A DNA stretch of 64,000 bases from Ariolimax columbianus (lineage: Eukaryota > Mollusca > Gastropoda > Stylommatophora > Arionidae): assembly GCA_036924085.1 (NCBI GenBank), contig JAVGWX010000019.1, positions 20,808,293 through 20,872,292 of the forward strand. Direction: 5' to 3'. The notes beneath the pieces are model-generated. The model did no database searches, had not been told where the DNA came from, and saw only the letters and a list, made by a program, of their open reading frames with translations. The position numbers and the translations under genes were made by a program. Within the stretch, counting starts at the first letter, position 1. Every line of letters starts with the position of its first letter. Of this stretch, positions 42,925 to 53,500 are shown in pieces.

Positions 42925-43140
42925 GGATAATACGCTGGTAGATCACTCGCTTTTGGCGCAAAGGTGCGTGGTTCTACTCCTGCGACCGTCATGCTCCAGT
43001 CGACCAACTGTAAATGGGTACCTAGCATATGACTAGGGAAGAAACAGGCAGCGAGGAAAGGAACTGGCTATCCTGCCTCCCGCAAGCTATGTCTTGGTGT
43101 AGTGAGACCTCTAACAACTCCATTCTCTGGCAGTAGTGTA
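42925..43140 (+). mobile_element. tRNA-derived SINE
   Basis: A head-like GCTGGTAGATCACTCGC and GTGGTTCTACTCC (degraded B box) are followed by the shared central block CTCCAGTCGACCAACTGTAA and AATGGGTACC. A GGCAGCGAGGAAAGGAACTG block and a CTCTAACA tail end it. Confidence 0.78.
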
Positions 43141-43149
43141 ACTGCTTTG

Positions 43150-43565
43150 GGACAAACCTTTGCATTTATTTTTATGATGAATGAAGAAATAGATATCAGT
43201 GTGAGGAATGGAGAAACAAATACATTTGTGAGGAATGGAGAAACATATAATTTTGGGAAGAAAGGAGAAACATATACTTTTGTGATGAATGTAGAAATAT
43301 ATACCTTGATGAGGATAGAAAAAACATTTACTTTTGTGAGGATGTGAAATACAGATAACTTTGTGAGGAAAGGAGATAAAGATAACTTTTTGAGGAAAGG
43401 AGATTCAAATAACTTTGTGAAGAATGGAGATACAGTTAACCTTGTGAGAATGGGAGATACAGATAACTTTGTGAGGAAGGGAGATACAGATTACTTTGTG
43501 ATAATGGGAGAAACATATTACTCTGTGAGGAAAGGAGATGCAGATAATTTTGTGAGGAAGGACGG
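43150..43565. repeat. 27-bp minisatellite (nine-codon unit)
   Basis: About 14 copies of AACTTTGTGAGGAAAGGAGA plus TACAGAT. The plus frames read NFVRKGDTD repeats, with one stop at about 43345. Left copies are more diverged (ACATTTGTGAGGAATGGAG). The frame start lies in the neighbouring SINE. Confidence 0.92.
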
Positions 43566-43569
43566 GTCC

Positions 43570-44085
43570 CTGAACGCCTTCCGTGCCGTGCCTTTGACTA
43601 ATCAGACATACGTTCAAATCCTCCATACGGTAGTAGTTTTTTTTTTTTTAAATCGAAGACACATTTTAAAAACCTAGCATCACCGTACGTGGCGACCACA
43701 GAGACATGCAACCTTTATACCTCAGCCCTATACATCAATTAAAACAAACCACTTATCGCTAGCTGTTTGAGACACCATTTTGGTACGTCATTTCCGAACC
43801 TGTTGACGACACATCAGGAGCCATAGATTGTACAATATGTTATCTCTAGAACTTTCATGTTTGCTCTCTGTGGGTTCTACGTGTGTTAATCTATGCTCCC
43901 CTGTCGAGAGCTTCCTGCCGAGTTATATATCAGTGGCAGGTGAAGATATTTATGTTGTACTTATTTCTTTTGTGTGCCGATAAGTCTCTCGTTATTGAAT
44001 GATGGTTGAGGCATCGTTGTAATGTATACTGCACCAGTTGGGAGGCTGGTTTCAACATAGGAATGTGTGCCTGCGCTAATCGCGT
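43570..44085. other. Unassigned stretch, possible SINE head at left
   Basis: GTTCAAATC at about 43614 fits a B box and is followed by a poly-T of 12, but no A box is convincing. No gene. Confidence 0.35.
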
Positions 44086-44087
44086 GT

Positions 44088-44500
44088 TTGTGTGTGTGGA
44101 TGTGTGTATGTGGGTGTGTGGGTGGGGTGGTGTGTGGTTCGTGTGTGTGTGTTGAGTGTGAGTCGTGTGTGTGTGTGTTGAATGTTAGTCGTGCGTGTGT
44201 TGAGTGTGAGTTGTGTGTGTGTTTAGTGTGAGTTGCGTGTGTGTTTAGTGTGAGTTGCGTGTGTGTTGAGTGTGAGTTGTGTATGTTGAGTGTGAGGTGT
44301 GTGTGTGTGTTGTTGAGTGGGCGTTGTGTGTGTGTTGAGTGTGAGTCGTATGTGAGTTGAGTATGAGTCATGTGTGTGTTGAGTCTGGGTCGTGTGTGTG
44401 TTGAGTGGGGTGTGTGTGTTGAGTGAGATTTGTGTGTGTTAAGTCTGAGTCGTGTGTGTGTTGAGTGTGAGTCGTGTGTGTGTTGAGTCTGAGTTAGGTT
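44088..44500. repeat. GT-rich minisatellite (GTGTGTGTGTTGAGTGTGAG)
   Basis: About 18 copies of a 20-26-bp unit of (GT)n plus TTGAGTGTGAGTC. It is nearly C-free on the plus strand. Confidence 0.92.
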
Positions 44501-44574
44501 AGGTAATCTTTGCGGTTGTGATGAAATTCATTTGGGCGATATGAGAATGAGAGCTAATGTGTGTGAGAGACGGT

Positions 44575-44579
44575 GGATG

Positions 44580-44614
<35 letters not shown>

Positions 44615-44800
44615 TTGAAATATGCATTTAAATGTGGGTTTTGTTTGTTGGTTCGGTGGGTTGATGGATGGATGGTTTGGTGGATGGGTGGGTTGATGGA
44701 GTTATGAATGGATTGTTGGTTATGTGGGTTAATGGGTGGGCGGGTTGGTGGAGGTATCAATGGATATTTGGTTCGTTGGTTGATTGCTAGGTTTGTCCGT
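44575..44800. repeat. (GA)n tract and GGTTGGTGGATGG-like repeats
   Basis: (GA)n at 44579-44612, then degenerate GGTTGATGGATGGATGG tetranucleotide-like units to about 44790. Confidence 0.85.
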
Positions 44801-45370
44801 TGCGGGACATTTGTATGAAACAGTCTGGGGTTTGCGAGTACTCTTAACAAGACGCACACATTTACAGGGGCAAGTCAGTAAGTAGGTCATAAACTGATCT
44901 GGTATCGCCGAAATATGTAGCTGATAGTATATATAGGTGTCATTAGGTAGCAACTTTGTGATAACTGTAGGTAGCAGACTCTAGGTGTCGCATGCACACG
45001 CGCAGCTCAAATACAAAATTGCCCCTGTTCTCACAGTGTACAATCAACGATCATCGTCCTGTTTTTTTTTTTTTTTTTTTTTTTTCAAGGTTAGCGGACT
45101 TTTTGCAATGGAAAATAAATAGGAAAATGCTTCCTGTTTTTGGCGAGACGTGTTTTTTTGCGCAAATCCATGAATAACCACTTGTTCTTTAAATTTTTTT
45201 CGAGAACGATCACAAATTGCAGATGACGTCCGACCTGGTTTTCCTGTTGAGATTGAGACATACGCATATCTGTACAGCGGGTGGGGGAGATGGTTCGAGG
45301 TGACTGACGAGTAACGATAGACTATGTATCAGCTGCAATAGGGTGTTCGCATGGTTTATCCTACCGCAGA
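44801..45370. other. Unassigned stretch with long poly-T
   Basis: A poly-T of about 24 lies at 45062-45085. It could be the A-tail of a minus-strand retroposon, but no body is recognised beyond it. Confidence 0.4.
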
Positions 45371-45595
45371 ATGCATCATTCAACTGTGGTTAGTAGTCGT
45401 TTCACGAATGACGAAGAGGATGGACGGGAAGTGCAAATGTGGCTGAGACAGCAGGCCGTAGACTTCTCTGCTGCAGGGTTTGCTGCACAGATCAAGCGAT
45501 GGGATAAGTTTATCAATTTTGGTAGAGATTATGTTGAGAAAAAAGGGAATTGTACCTGCTATGATAAATCGTTATCATTAACGTATTGCATTTAG
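45371..45595 (+). pseudogene. Mariner-type transposase C-terminal fragment
   Basis: The 74-codon frame reads SRFTNDEEDGREVQMWLRQQ, AVDFSAAGFAAQIKRWDKFI, NFGRDYVEKKGN. It parallels the end of mariner transposases, where a short 'F..D.EV...V..WL.....FF..GI..L..RW.KCI...GDYVEK' segment precedes the stop. The catalytic core upstream is missing. The N-terminal HTH relic at 35.6 kb is a separate fragment 10 kb away and cannot be assumed to be the same copy. Confidence 0.8.
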
Positions 45596-45599
45596 GTTT

Positions 45600-46035
45600 T
45601 ATTTAATAGTTTGTGAGGCATATTTACTAACTCGCCCTTGTGTCGAACGTATATTTACATATACACACGAGAACATATTGGAACATACATGTGAATACAC
45701 GAGAACATATATTTACATTCGTATAGAATGAGTAACATAGTGCCCATATGTATGTGGCAGATTGCACTGAAAGGCATGTTGACACATTCACACATACATT
45801 ATTCAAAATACTCAGTATGTATATTCGACCAGGCTCTACGTGTATCCATTACTCTCGCTCGTTTTGTAGTGTTCTGGCTATGCTACATTGGACATTGTTT
45901 ATCGTTTCGGTACGCTGCCGTATGTTATGAAACTTGAATTGACCTATTAGCTGCCAGCCTGGGCTCCATTCTCTGTGATGTCCCTTGAAGTTGGAAACTG
46001 CATTGTGAACGATCTATTAGGCGTGGCATGTTCAG
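45600..46035. other. Unassigned non-coding stretch
   Basis: A short duplication ACACGAGAACATAT...ACATT occurs at about 45665-45720. No gene. Confidence 0.4.
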
Positions 46036-46039
46036 GATC

Positions 46040-46880
46040 GCATGTGTATTTTCTCTTCCTGTCTTTTTTTTCCATCTTCTTTACTTTTTTCGTTCTGGTT
46101 CTCCATATTTGTATACTCCTTACCTTGTTCCATCTTCTTATTCGTCTTCTTCTTTTTCTTCTTCTTCTTCTTCATCTTTTTCTGGTTAATGTATTCCATA
46201 TTTGTATACTCCTTACCTTGTTTCATCTTCTTCTTCTTCTTCTTCTTTTTCTGGTTAATGTATTCCATATTTGTATACTCCTTACCTTGTTTCATCTTCT
46301 TCTTCTTCTTCATCTTTTTCTGGTTAATGTATTCCATATTTGTATACTCCTTACCTTGTTTCATCTTCTTCTTCTTCTTCTTCTTTTTCTTCATCTCCTT
46401 CTTCTCCTTCTTTTTTTCATTGTTCGTTATGGTTTTTCATATTTGTGTACGCTGTGCCCTGTTCAATCTTCTTTTTCCATCATCTACTTCTTCTTGTTCA
46501 TCTTCTATTTTTCTTGATCATGTGGTTCCGCTTCTTGTTTCTTCTTCTTCTTTCTTCTTCTTTCTTCTTCTTCTTCTGCTTCTTCTTCTTCTTCTTCTTC
46601 TTCTTCTTCTTCTTCTGCTTCTTCTTCTTCTTCTTCTTCTTCTTCTTCTTCTTCTGCTTCTTCTTCTTCTTCTTCTTCTTCTGCCCCTCCTTCTTCTTCT
46701 TCTTCTTCTTCTTCTTCTTCTTCTTCTTCTTCTGCTTTTTGTTTCTTCTTCTTCTTCTTCTGCTTCTTCTTCTTCTTCTTCTGCTTCTTCTTCTGCTTCT
46801 TCTTCTTCTTCTTCTTCTTCTTCTGCTTCCTCTTCTTCTTCTTCTTCTTCTGCTTCTTCTGCCCCTCCTTCTTCCTATGT
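46040..46880. repeat. TTC polypyrimidine tract with phased tandem insert
   Basis: Left part: four copies of a roughly 65-73-bp unit containing GTATTCCATATTTGTATACT and CCTTACCTTGTTTCATCTTC joined to (TTC)n. Right part (46540-46880): almost pure (CTT)n interrupted by TTCTGC at short irregular intervals. Open frames (poly-F, poly-L, poly-S, and E/K-rich on the minus strand) are composition artefacts. Confidence 0.93.
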
Positions 46881-47635
46881 GTCATGTGCTTCTGACACAG
46901 GGTATGGCGAAGTACAAGCACACTTAAAAGAAGAAGGATTACAGCCAATATGAGGAGCTTGTGGTCAAATTGTGGCGATGCCTGCCTGCTGACAAAGAGG
47001 GCAGTGGATTGAATCTCCGGTTAAGGATATGTTATTTTCTGTTTAAGGGGAAATAAACAAACATAGCCAGCACACGACGTGGATACGGGTCGGAGGGATT
47101 GACATTCTGGCATATGATGAACAAGTGCGTGTGGGATAAATACAGGTTGCTGTTTCTGCCCTTTTCATGTGACATTCTTACAGCAAAGAGCATTTGTCCA
47201 TAGGAGGTCTGTATCGTGAATATGTATCAATTCACTGTCCTTTCCGCCATCTGCTGTGCATTATTTTTCCTAACGCTAAAAATAAAGTCTTTGTGAGCGT
47301 TCGATCCGTTATCTCCCGGATAGCGTGTTATTCACTAGTCAATTCTCGGTATTAAATATGGTATATTGTTTCTTGGAAGAAGGCAATGTTTCACGGCTGT
47401 AACAGCTGGTCGGGGAATGAAGTGTTATGGATACGAGTACAAAGTCACAGTTTGTATATGGTGTCTAGTTCCCTTCCTCTGTGCCTTTTCCTTCCCTATG
47501 CGGACAAATGTTTGATTCACTCCAATAAACAAAAGCTACAAAGTCACATTGACCCATTCTACTTGAACTGTCAGCAGTACGATTTGAATATCAATACATT
47601 AAAACAGAGGCGCAATGAAAATAGGTAGAAAGCAC
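46881..47635. other. Unassigned non-coding stretch
   Basis: No repeat or domain recognised. An 80-codon frame at 47386-47628 is unremarkable. Confidence 0.4.
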
Positions 47636-48190
47636 ACCACACTTGTTATTCATGGGAATGAAACAAAAGAAAAGCAGGTACAAGAATTTAAGTATTTGGG
47701 ATCTGTGTTTACTGACGATGGCAGACTCGACAGACAGATATAGACGAGAGTGAAGAGGGCAAACATTGTGACATACCAGACGCTTCCACTACTACACTCC
47801 CCCAGATTTCCCTCCAAGCAAAAAGCAAATTATAAATAGTATCTTCATCCCGAACCTGTACTACCAGTGCCAGACATTGGCATTGAATAAGACCTAGAAA
47901 CGAAAGTTAGCCACCTGCGAAACGCGGTGCCTACGAAAGGCCACTAACAACATCAGAAGCGACAGAATCACAAATAGGAGTATTTGGAAGAAGGTTGGAA
48001 CAATTTTCTGCCTACAGTACATAGAACAACAGATAATGAACTGTTTGGGTCACTTTATCAGAATGCAACCAGACCATATTGTTTATGCAACCACTACAGG
48101 AGACCATCAGGATGAGTGGTAGGTAGATCAAGGATAAGGTGGATTGAACAGCCTAAACGAGACCTGCCTTATAATGGGGGAAACTTGTAC
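47636..48190 (+). pseudogene. Heavily decayed LINE reverse transcriptase C-terminus
   Basis: Across several frames the order of a LINE C-terminus survives: VQEFKYLGSVFTDDGRLDRQ, then IINSIFIPNLYYQCQTLAL, CETRCLRKATNNIRSDRITN, IMNCFGHFIRMQPDHIVYA and GRSRIRWIEQPKRDL. Multiple stops and frameshifts separate these blocks. It belongs to the YYQCQTW/GKTIRDRI type also present at 50010-50400. The 33-bp minisatellite starts just past its end. Confidence 0.78.
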
Positions 48191-48227
48191 TCGAGCAACG
48201 AGATAGGCGAAAGACAAATATATACCA

Positions 48228-48495
48228 TGACACTGGGCTACAACCGGGTAGACAGTGAGACAACACTGGGCTACAACCCGGTAGAAAGTGAGACGACACT
48301 GGGCTACGACCCAGCAGAAAGTGAGACGACACTGGGCTACGACCCAGTAGAAAGTGAGACAACACTGGGCTACGACCCAGCAGAAAGTGAGACGACACTG
48401 GGCTACGACCCGGTAGAAAGTGAGACAACACTGGGCTACGACCCAGCAGAAAGTGAGACGACACTGGGCTACGACCCAGCAGAAAGTGAGACGAT
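48228..48495. repeat. 33-bp minisatellite (11-codon unit)
   Basis: Eight copies of ACACTGGGCTACGACCCAGC plus AGAAAGTGAGACG, in frame with the relic LINE end upstream (TLGYDPAESET repeats). Two subtypes, CCAGCAG and CCAGTAG/CCGGTAG, alternate, giving a partly 66-bp dimeric pattern. Confidence 0.93.
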
Positions 48496-48754
48496 GAAAG
48501 AAGAAGTAGAATATACGGGAGTCATGCGTCATTTCCGTTCGCTCGACTGGACTATACCTTTAAACGGGAGTTGAACCCCATACCTATGTCGTGTAGAGCC
48601 AGTGATCTACTACTACTCTAATCCGATTCTTGACCATTGTTTAACATCCAGATGTCTTGCTGCTTGACACCTAGTCTGTATTATTGAGATGTGCAGATCC
48701 GCATGTTGCTGATCATTCTACACTAGAGGGACGTAGACCATACTGATAGTCACC

Positions 48755-49285
48755 TCTAGCGTCGGGTTAGTGTAGTGGTAGAGCTCTACCTTGTCAGTGC
48801 AAATGTGCAGGGTTCAACTTCTCCTACCGATACGCATCAGTCGACCCAGCCGTTGATGATGAATGCCGACAGTGAGTAGGATTACTCGTTTGAACGCCGT
48901 GAAAACGTCATTATGTGGTGAGTTGCAGTAGCTTTCCTTACATCCCGAGCGTGCTGGGGAAAATAGGCTGGGGTCCTCCAGGCGGCTTACTTGGTTTCAT
49001 CTGCGTGTCGCTCTTTACTACGCTGATCACGTCGATCCTCTACCTCGTTAACCAAACAGCATTGAAACGCCTCTTTTCGACCCAGCTGTATTAGTGGGTT
49101 CATTTTGTAAATGGGTACCTGGTCTACGGTTGAGCACAGAAAGACAGCGAGGAAGGGAACTGGCCACCCCACCTCACTCAAGCTGTGGTTTAGTACAAAT
49201 GAAGTCTCTAACACTTCATCGCAGATCGCAGTTTCTGCTACGAAAGCGTATTTATTAGTCACCTCTTGCAACCAGCTCTCAATTT
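48755..49285 (+). mobile_element. tRNA-derived SINE split by a nested retroposon
   Basis: The A box TAGTGTAGTGG lies at about 48769-48779, and GGTTCAACTTC is a near B box. The central block begins CATCAGTCGACCCAGC at about 48836. It is interrupted by repeat B at 48851-49076, then resumes as TCGACCCAGCTGTATTAGTG, AATGGGTACC, GCGAGGAAGGGAACTGG and the CTTCATCGCAG tail. TCGACCCAGC on both sides is the target-site duplication. Confidence 0.85.
48851..49076 (-). mobile_element. Dispersed retroposon 'repeat B' inserted in a SINE
   Basis: A 226-bp minus-strand copy bounded by TCGACCCAGC at 48841-48850 and 49077-49086. The left end (GTTGATGATGAATGCC) matches the reverse complement of the family's right end. 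The other end stops near the AAACAGC block, so the copy is truncated at its 5' end, as expected for target-primed retroposition. Confidence 0.85.
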
Positions 49286-49450
49286 AGTAGTGGAATTTAA
49301 TATGTTCTAGAGCAGAAGAGTCTCCAACTCATGAAATTGCACACATCACTTTTACCACAAGTATGTGTGTAGGATGTGGTGTGGTTGTCTGGATTTGAAA
49401 GAAAACTCCTTCTTATTTCTTCTTTCTGCTTATGTTCTACTGATCTTGTA
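49286..49450. other. Short unassigned stretch before the 42-bp array
   Basis: No feature recognised. Confidence 0.35.
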
Positions 49451-49451
49451 G

Positions 49452-49932
49452 CAGAGAGGCGGGATCTCCTTACTGTTCTTGTAGTGAGGCGTAACAGAGA
49501 GGCGGGATCTCCTACTGTTTTTGTAGTGAGGCGTAGCAGGGAGGCGGGATCTCCTACTGTTCTTAAAGTGAGGCGTAACAGAGAGGCGGGATCTCCTACT
49601 GTTCTTAGAGTGAGGCGTAATAGAGAGGCGGCATCTCCTACTGTTCTTGTAGTGATGCGTAACAGAGAGGCGGGATCTCCTACTGTTCTTGTAGGGAGGC
49701 GTAACAGAGAGGCGGGATCTCCTACTGTTCTTGTAGGGAGGCGTAGCAGAGAGGCGGGATCTCCTACTGTTCTTGTAGGGAGGCGTAACAGAGAGGCGGG
49801 ATCTCCTACTCGTCATGCCATGAGGGGTAGCAAAGAGTCGGACTGTCCTACTGTTCTTATCGTGAGGCGTCGCAGAGAATCGGGTTGTCTAATGTTCTTG
49901 CCATAAGGCGTCGCAGAGAGGCGGGTTGTGTA
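49452..49932. repeat. 42-bp minisatellite (14-codon unit)
   Basis: About 11 copies of TACTGTTCTTGTAGTGAGGC plus GTAACAGAGAGGCGGGATCTCC. Frames on both strands stay open (REAGSPTVLVVRRN on plus, SRRSRLSVTPPYKN on minus) because 42 is a multiple of three. Units decay toward the right end, with TCGCAGAGAATCGGG variants. Confidence 0.94.
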
Positions 49933-50009
49933 GATTTCATGTTATCGTCAAGTGGGAAGCTTGTGCTATCGTTAGTTGTAACTTCCTGAGATTGTCAGAG
50001 ACACCCTTT

Positions 50010-50400
50010 GATATACCGACGTCGACGTCTGCGCCTTGCTCGTAGACCGGAAACCCCCATATGATGTGTTCCCCTGTAGGCTGGTCATAATGCGTTTAGA
50101 CCAAAGGTCAAAACGCTTGATTGATTTGTTTGACGTCAATGTAGGCACCAACTGGGTTTGTCCCCACTGTCTGCCTCAGCGTGATGTTATGGATTCGATC
50201 ACGGATTGTCTTTCCAGCTGCACTTCTCACACAGCGCATCTCACAGCTCTGGGTCTTACTCTTATGTGTATCAAGTAAGGACCACGGTTGACATTGGTAA
50301 CACAATGTAGTAATAGACAGTGAATTCATCAGCCTCTTCTTAGTTGAAATACTAACTCTAGGGTGTCTCAGAGTTGGTTCATTTTGCAAATCTTTTCTTT
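50010..50400 (-). pseudogene. LINE reverse transcriptase C-terminal relic
   Basis: The minus-strand frame reads STKKRLMNSLSITTLCYQCQ, then CEMRCVRSAAGKTIRDRIHN and TLRQTVGTNPVGAYIDVKQI. This is the conserved LINE segment 'VIPTLCYQCQTW...CEMRCLR...GKTIRDRIRN' of the same type as 47636-48190. The left part (RFDLWSKRIM) is badly decayed. No tail was identified. Confidence 0.82.
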
Positions 50401-50918
50401 CATTAAAACATGTCCAGGGCGCACAAACGAGTAATCGTACTCATTGTAGATAGTCAACAACAACAACCACAAAAGAAAGAAAACGATACCATTTAATTAT
50501 GACACATGAATAACAACACGAATATCACGTTTTTCCTGTGATAATATCTACAATCTGTCATTCCTGTCACACACTCACAGTAAACGACTGATTGGAAACC
50601 ACAAACATTAAGAACACATAATCACGTTAATACTACCATCTACTGCTTCTTGTCTTACGATTGATTTGGGTATCGAAACTGGTTTTTATTTCAGAATTTC
50701 TCTTCTAAACTTAACGCGTTTTTTGTTTTTGTGTGCGTTATTTTATCACTGGTATAATGTTGTGACCGATATATGATTATAAATCTTTGTGCAGATATTT
50801 AGAAACTACTTATATTATAGAATGTGTTAAGAATGAACCTGGAACTAGAAATATGTGTACAATTTTAGGCAAATAGAAGGACAATGGTCTTTGTGACCGT
50901 ACCTCGCTAATCTATAGT
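50401..50918. other. AT-rich region upstream of the coding exon
   Basis: No repeat. Probably intron or 5' flanking/UTR of the gene whose exon starts at or before 50919. Possible acceptors are ACAATTTTAG (ending about 50868) and CTCGCTAATCTATAG (ending 50917). No promoter element can be supported. Confidence 0.45.
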
Positions 50919-52798
50919 ATGAATCCACGCGTCAGCCCATCCACGAAGAATGTGGCACTACTTCCAGGGAAGAACGGAGTTTGCCTGAATTTGAATGGGG
51001 GAATCCCCTCCCACTTCAAAGACACTGAGAAGGCTACTTTAACAAATTACGATTTGAGCCACCTGGATGTGGTTCCTTCAACCGCCAAAGGCATCTCTCC
51101 GAGAACAAGCAACACTCATTTCATGTCTGAGAAGAAGCAGGATAGCCCTTCGATTCGTAGTAATTTGAGATTACAAAACGGAAGTTCGGGTCATTCTTCT
51201 AGCAATGGACAGGTTCAATGTGAGGACGGTGTGTTTACAGCTAATACTATCGGGCAGAACTTCGACTCTCCTGCTTTTTGCCAAAATTATTTCAACTCTG
51301 ATAATTCAAGAGGCAATGAGCTTTCAACTTCAGCGGAGCTTCTACAATCTAGGTCCTCTGGAAGAAAATGCCCATCTGCTGGGCGAAGCAATTCATTCAA
51401 CGCTCAAAGTAACCACGCAATCGCTCCTGTTCAGAGAAGCCACTCCATGTCCAAAGAAGAGATGAGGCCGCAACACAACTTTGACAATGACATTCAGGTT
51501 TCACATTTCGGAGAAAAAGGTAGCAGTACCCCGACTCTTAGACAGAAAAACCAACGCTTGTTACAAACAATATCATCAACAACAGCGACATCTACATCAA
51601 CCACCACACCGTGTCTCGTGATCAACCAAAGACCACCAACTGGCACCAAAAAAGACTCAAACCTAGGCCTTTCCGTCCATTTTGCTGATTCTGTGTTAGG
51701 GTCTCCAAAACTCAGAGACAAGATCGGTTCGGTTAAAACGTTTGAGCCTAATTCTCCCGTGTTAAGAAAGGATTTCAGACCAGGTCCGTTGTACTGTGAT
51801 ACCAGCCAAAAGCTGTACGTTCATAACAGTAAACAGCTATCGCACTTTGAGAGAAACGACAAGCGTTTAGATCCTCAAATTGATCCCCGTAGTAGCGCTT
51901 CATTGTACCAGCTTAAGACCTCTCTTTCCCTACATGACTCCAACGGGGACTCTAGAGAAGACTTCAGACTCAGACGCATCAAGGACTCTCAGACATCCAT
52001 CAGTGATAGTGACTTTAGTCCTTACACCACAACAAAACATCTGACACCAACAGCATCCAATGGGAATGGATTATCGCCAGTAGCACATAGTAAAGGATCA
52101 TATTTGAACTTTGACCAATCACGAAACGACATCAAATATGGAGTCCCACATTCAACCAGTCTGGAGTCAAGCACGAGTTTAAGCTCCACCTCTCTGAAAT
52201 TTCTAGACCAATTGAAGCACGACTCTCATCACAACGGAGTCGGTGGTAGTTCAAGTCTAACTTCATCGTCATCTGTTTCTTCTTCTTCTTCTTTAAGTAA
52301 AGAGTCCACTCCCCCAAACTTATATGACTTTTCTTCGCCATCCCCCTCATCTTTATCAAAAGTACCACGGTACAGATCCACTCCAGATGATGTAACAACA
52401 TCTTCCTCATCATCCGTACCGTCACCTCTTTTAACATCAGCAACTCCCTCCAAGCACCACCCTCGACGCTCATCGGCATGTTTGAGAAGCGACTGCGTAT
52501 TTGGAAACCGCTTGGATTACATCTCCGCCTCCGATGTGACCCAGAAGGACAGTCAGACGAAATACACTTCATCTCCGACTTCATTAAGCAAGCATCGCGA
52601 TGTGATGCTGTCTCCATTAGGATCAATGTCGTCGTTGGCACTGGCCAAAAAGTATGAACTGGACTCACTCCCTTTCAACGGGCTCAAGCAGTTCGATGAA
52701 AATCTAGCATCGCTTATAAAAAAGGAATCGATAGCGGCCAGCTATCAGTTGGAGTACTGTTGGTTTTGCGGTCGCCCCATGCCTCCATTCGGAACAAG
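50919..52798 (+). CDS. Large coding exon of a Ser-rich protein with terminal CxxC motif (host gene, incomplete)
   Basis: The only convincing non-mobile coding sequence. An open frame of 627 codons with balanced composition and no internal repetition runs from ATG at 50919. An in-frame TAG lies about 45 bp upstream. The protein is Ser/Thr/Pro-rich and predicted disordered by composition. Basophilic kinase-like motifs occur at GRSNSF (about residues 155-160) and QRSHSMS (about 172-178), with a poly-Ser run at about 448-460. Near the end a more ordered segment DENLASLIKKESIAASYQLE leads to YCWFCGRPMPPFG (from about 613), a CxxC that looks like the first half of a zinc ribbon. The stop lies inside AACAAG|GTAACG, a plausible splice donor with GT at 52799-52800. 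The exon therefore probably ends at 52798 and the second zinc-binding half lies in the next exon. Family and function not recognised. Confidence 0.75.
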
Positions 52799-52804
52799 GT
52801 AACG
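52799..52804 (+). promoter_or_regulatory. Candidate 5' splice donor
   Basis: AACAAG|GTAACG fits the (A/C)AG|GTRA consensus at the end of the long open frame. Splicing here would remove the TAA at 52800-52802. Confidence 0.55.
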
Positions 52805-52849
52805 TATTCCTGTAGTCAGTCAGTTTCTGGGAGTTTTTTTCTGTATGAG

Positions 52850-53305
52850 ACCGTCTGTATGACATCCTGTATGACCTTTTGTAAAAGTTCATGTATGACC
52901 TCCTTATGACTTTTTGTATAGACATCTGCATGACCTATTGTATAAACTCATATATGACCTCCTGTATGACCTTCTGTATAAGCTCATGTATGACCTTCTG
53001 TATAAACTCATGAAGTACCTCCTGCATGAACTTTTTAATAACTCATGTATGAGATTTTGTACACTCTCATGTATGATCTCCTGCATGATCTGCATGACCT
53101 CTTGTATCACCTCCTGTATAAGCTCATGTATTACCTCCTGTATGACCTCTTGTATGACCTCGTGTAAAACCTTTTGAATACGCTCAGGTATTATCTACGC
53201 ACAGACTCATATATGATCTCCTGTATGATTTGCCTGACCTCTTGTATAGCCTCCTGTATGAGACCTCCTGTATGAGACCTCCTGTATGATTTCCTGTATG
53301 TAGAC
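52850..53305. repeat. Degenerate minisatellite (CTCCTGTATGACCTCTTGTA)
   Basis: Many imperfect 19-33-bp units built from GTATGACCTCCTGTAT and GTATAAGCTCATGTATGACC. It would lie in the intron after the coding exon. Confidence 0.88.
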
Positions 53306-53500
53306 ATACAACTTATTCTACCCTAAAGGTTCATATGTTCCTTTCAATACAACAATGGCCAGCTTGCTATGAAAATTACAAAAATGATCGTTAATGAAAT
53401 AGCTGAAGGACAATACAAACATTAATAACCAACCTTTGGGGGAGATGTTACTGGTAATGGCCAAATGGGAATGAAAAATTAAACTGTCTTAACCATCCTG
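53306..53500. other. Short unassigned stretch
   Basis: No feature recognised. Confidence 0.35.

Noticed and set aside
46042..46953. 303-codon poly-F/L/S frame that could suggest membrane segments
   Set aside because: Pure polypyrimidine composition; hydrophobicity is an artefact of TTC/CTT codons.
49376..49906. 176-codon REAGSPTVLVVRRN frame
   Set aside because: 42-bp minisatellite; the opposite strand is equally open.
51205..51721. Other frames inside the coding exon on both strands
   Set aside because: Shadows of the 627-codon frame without independent support.
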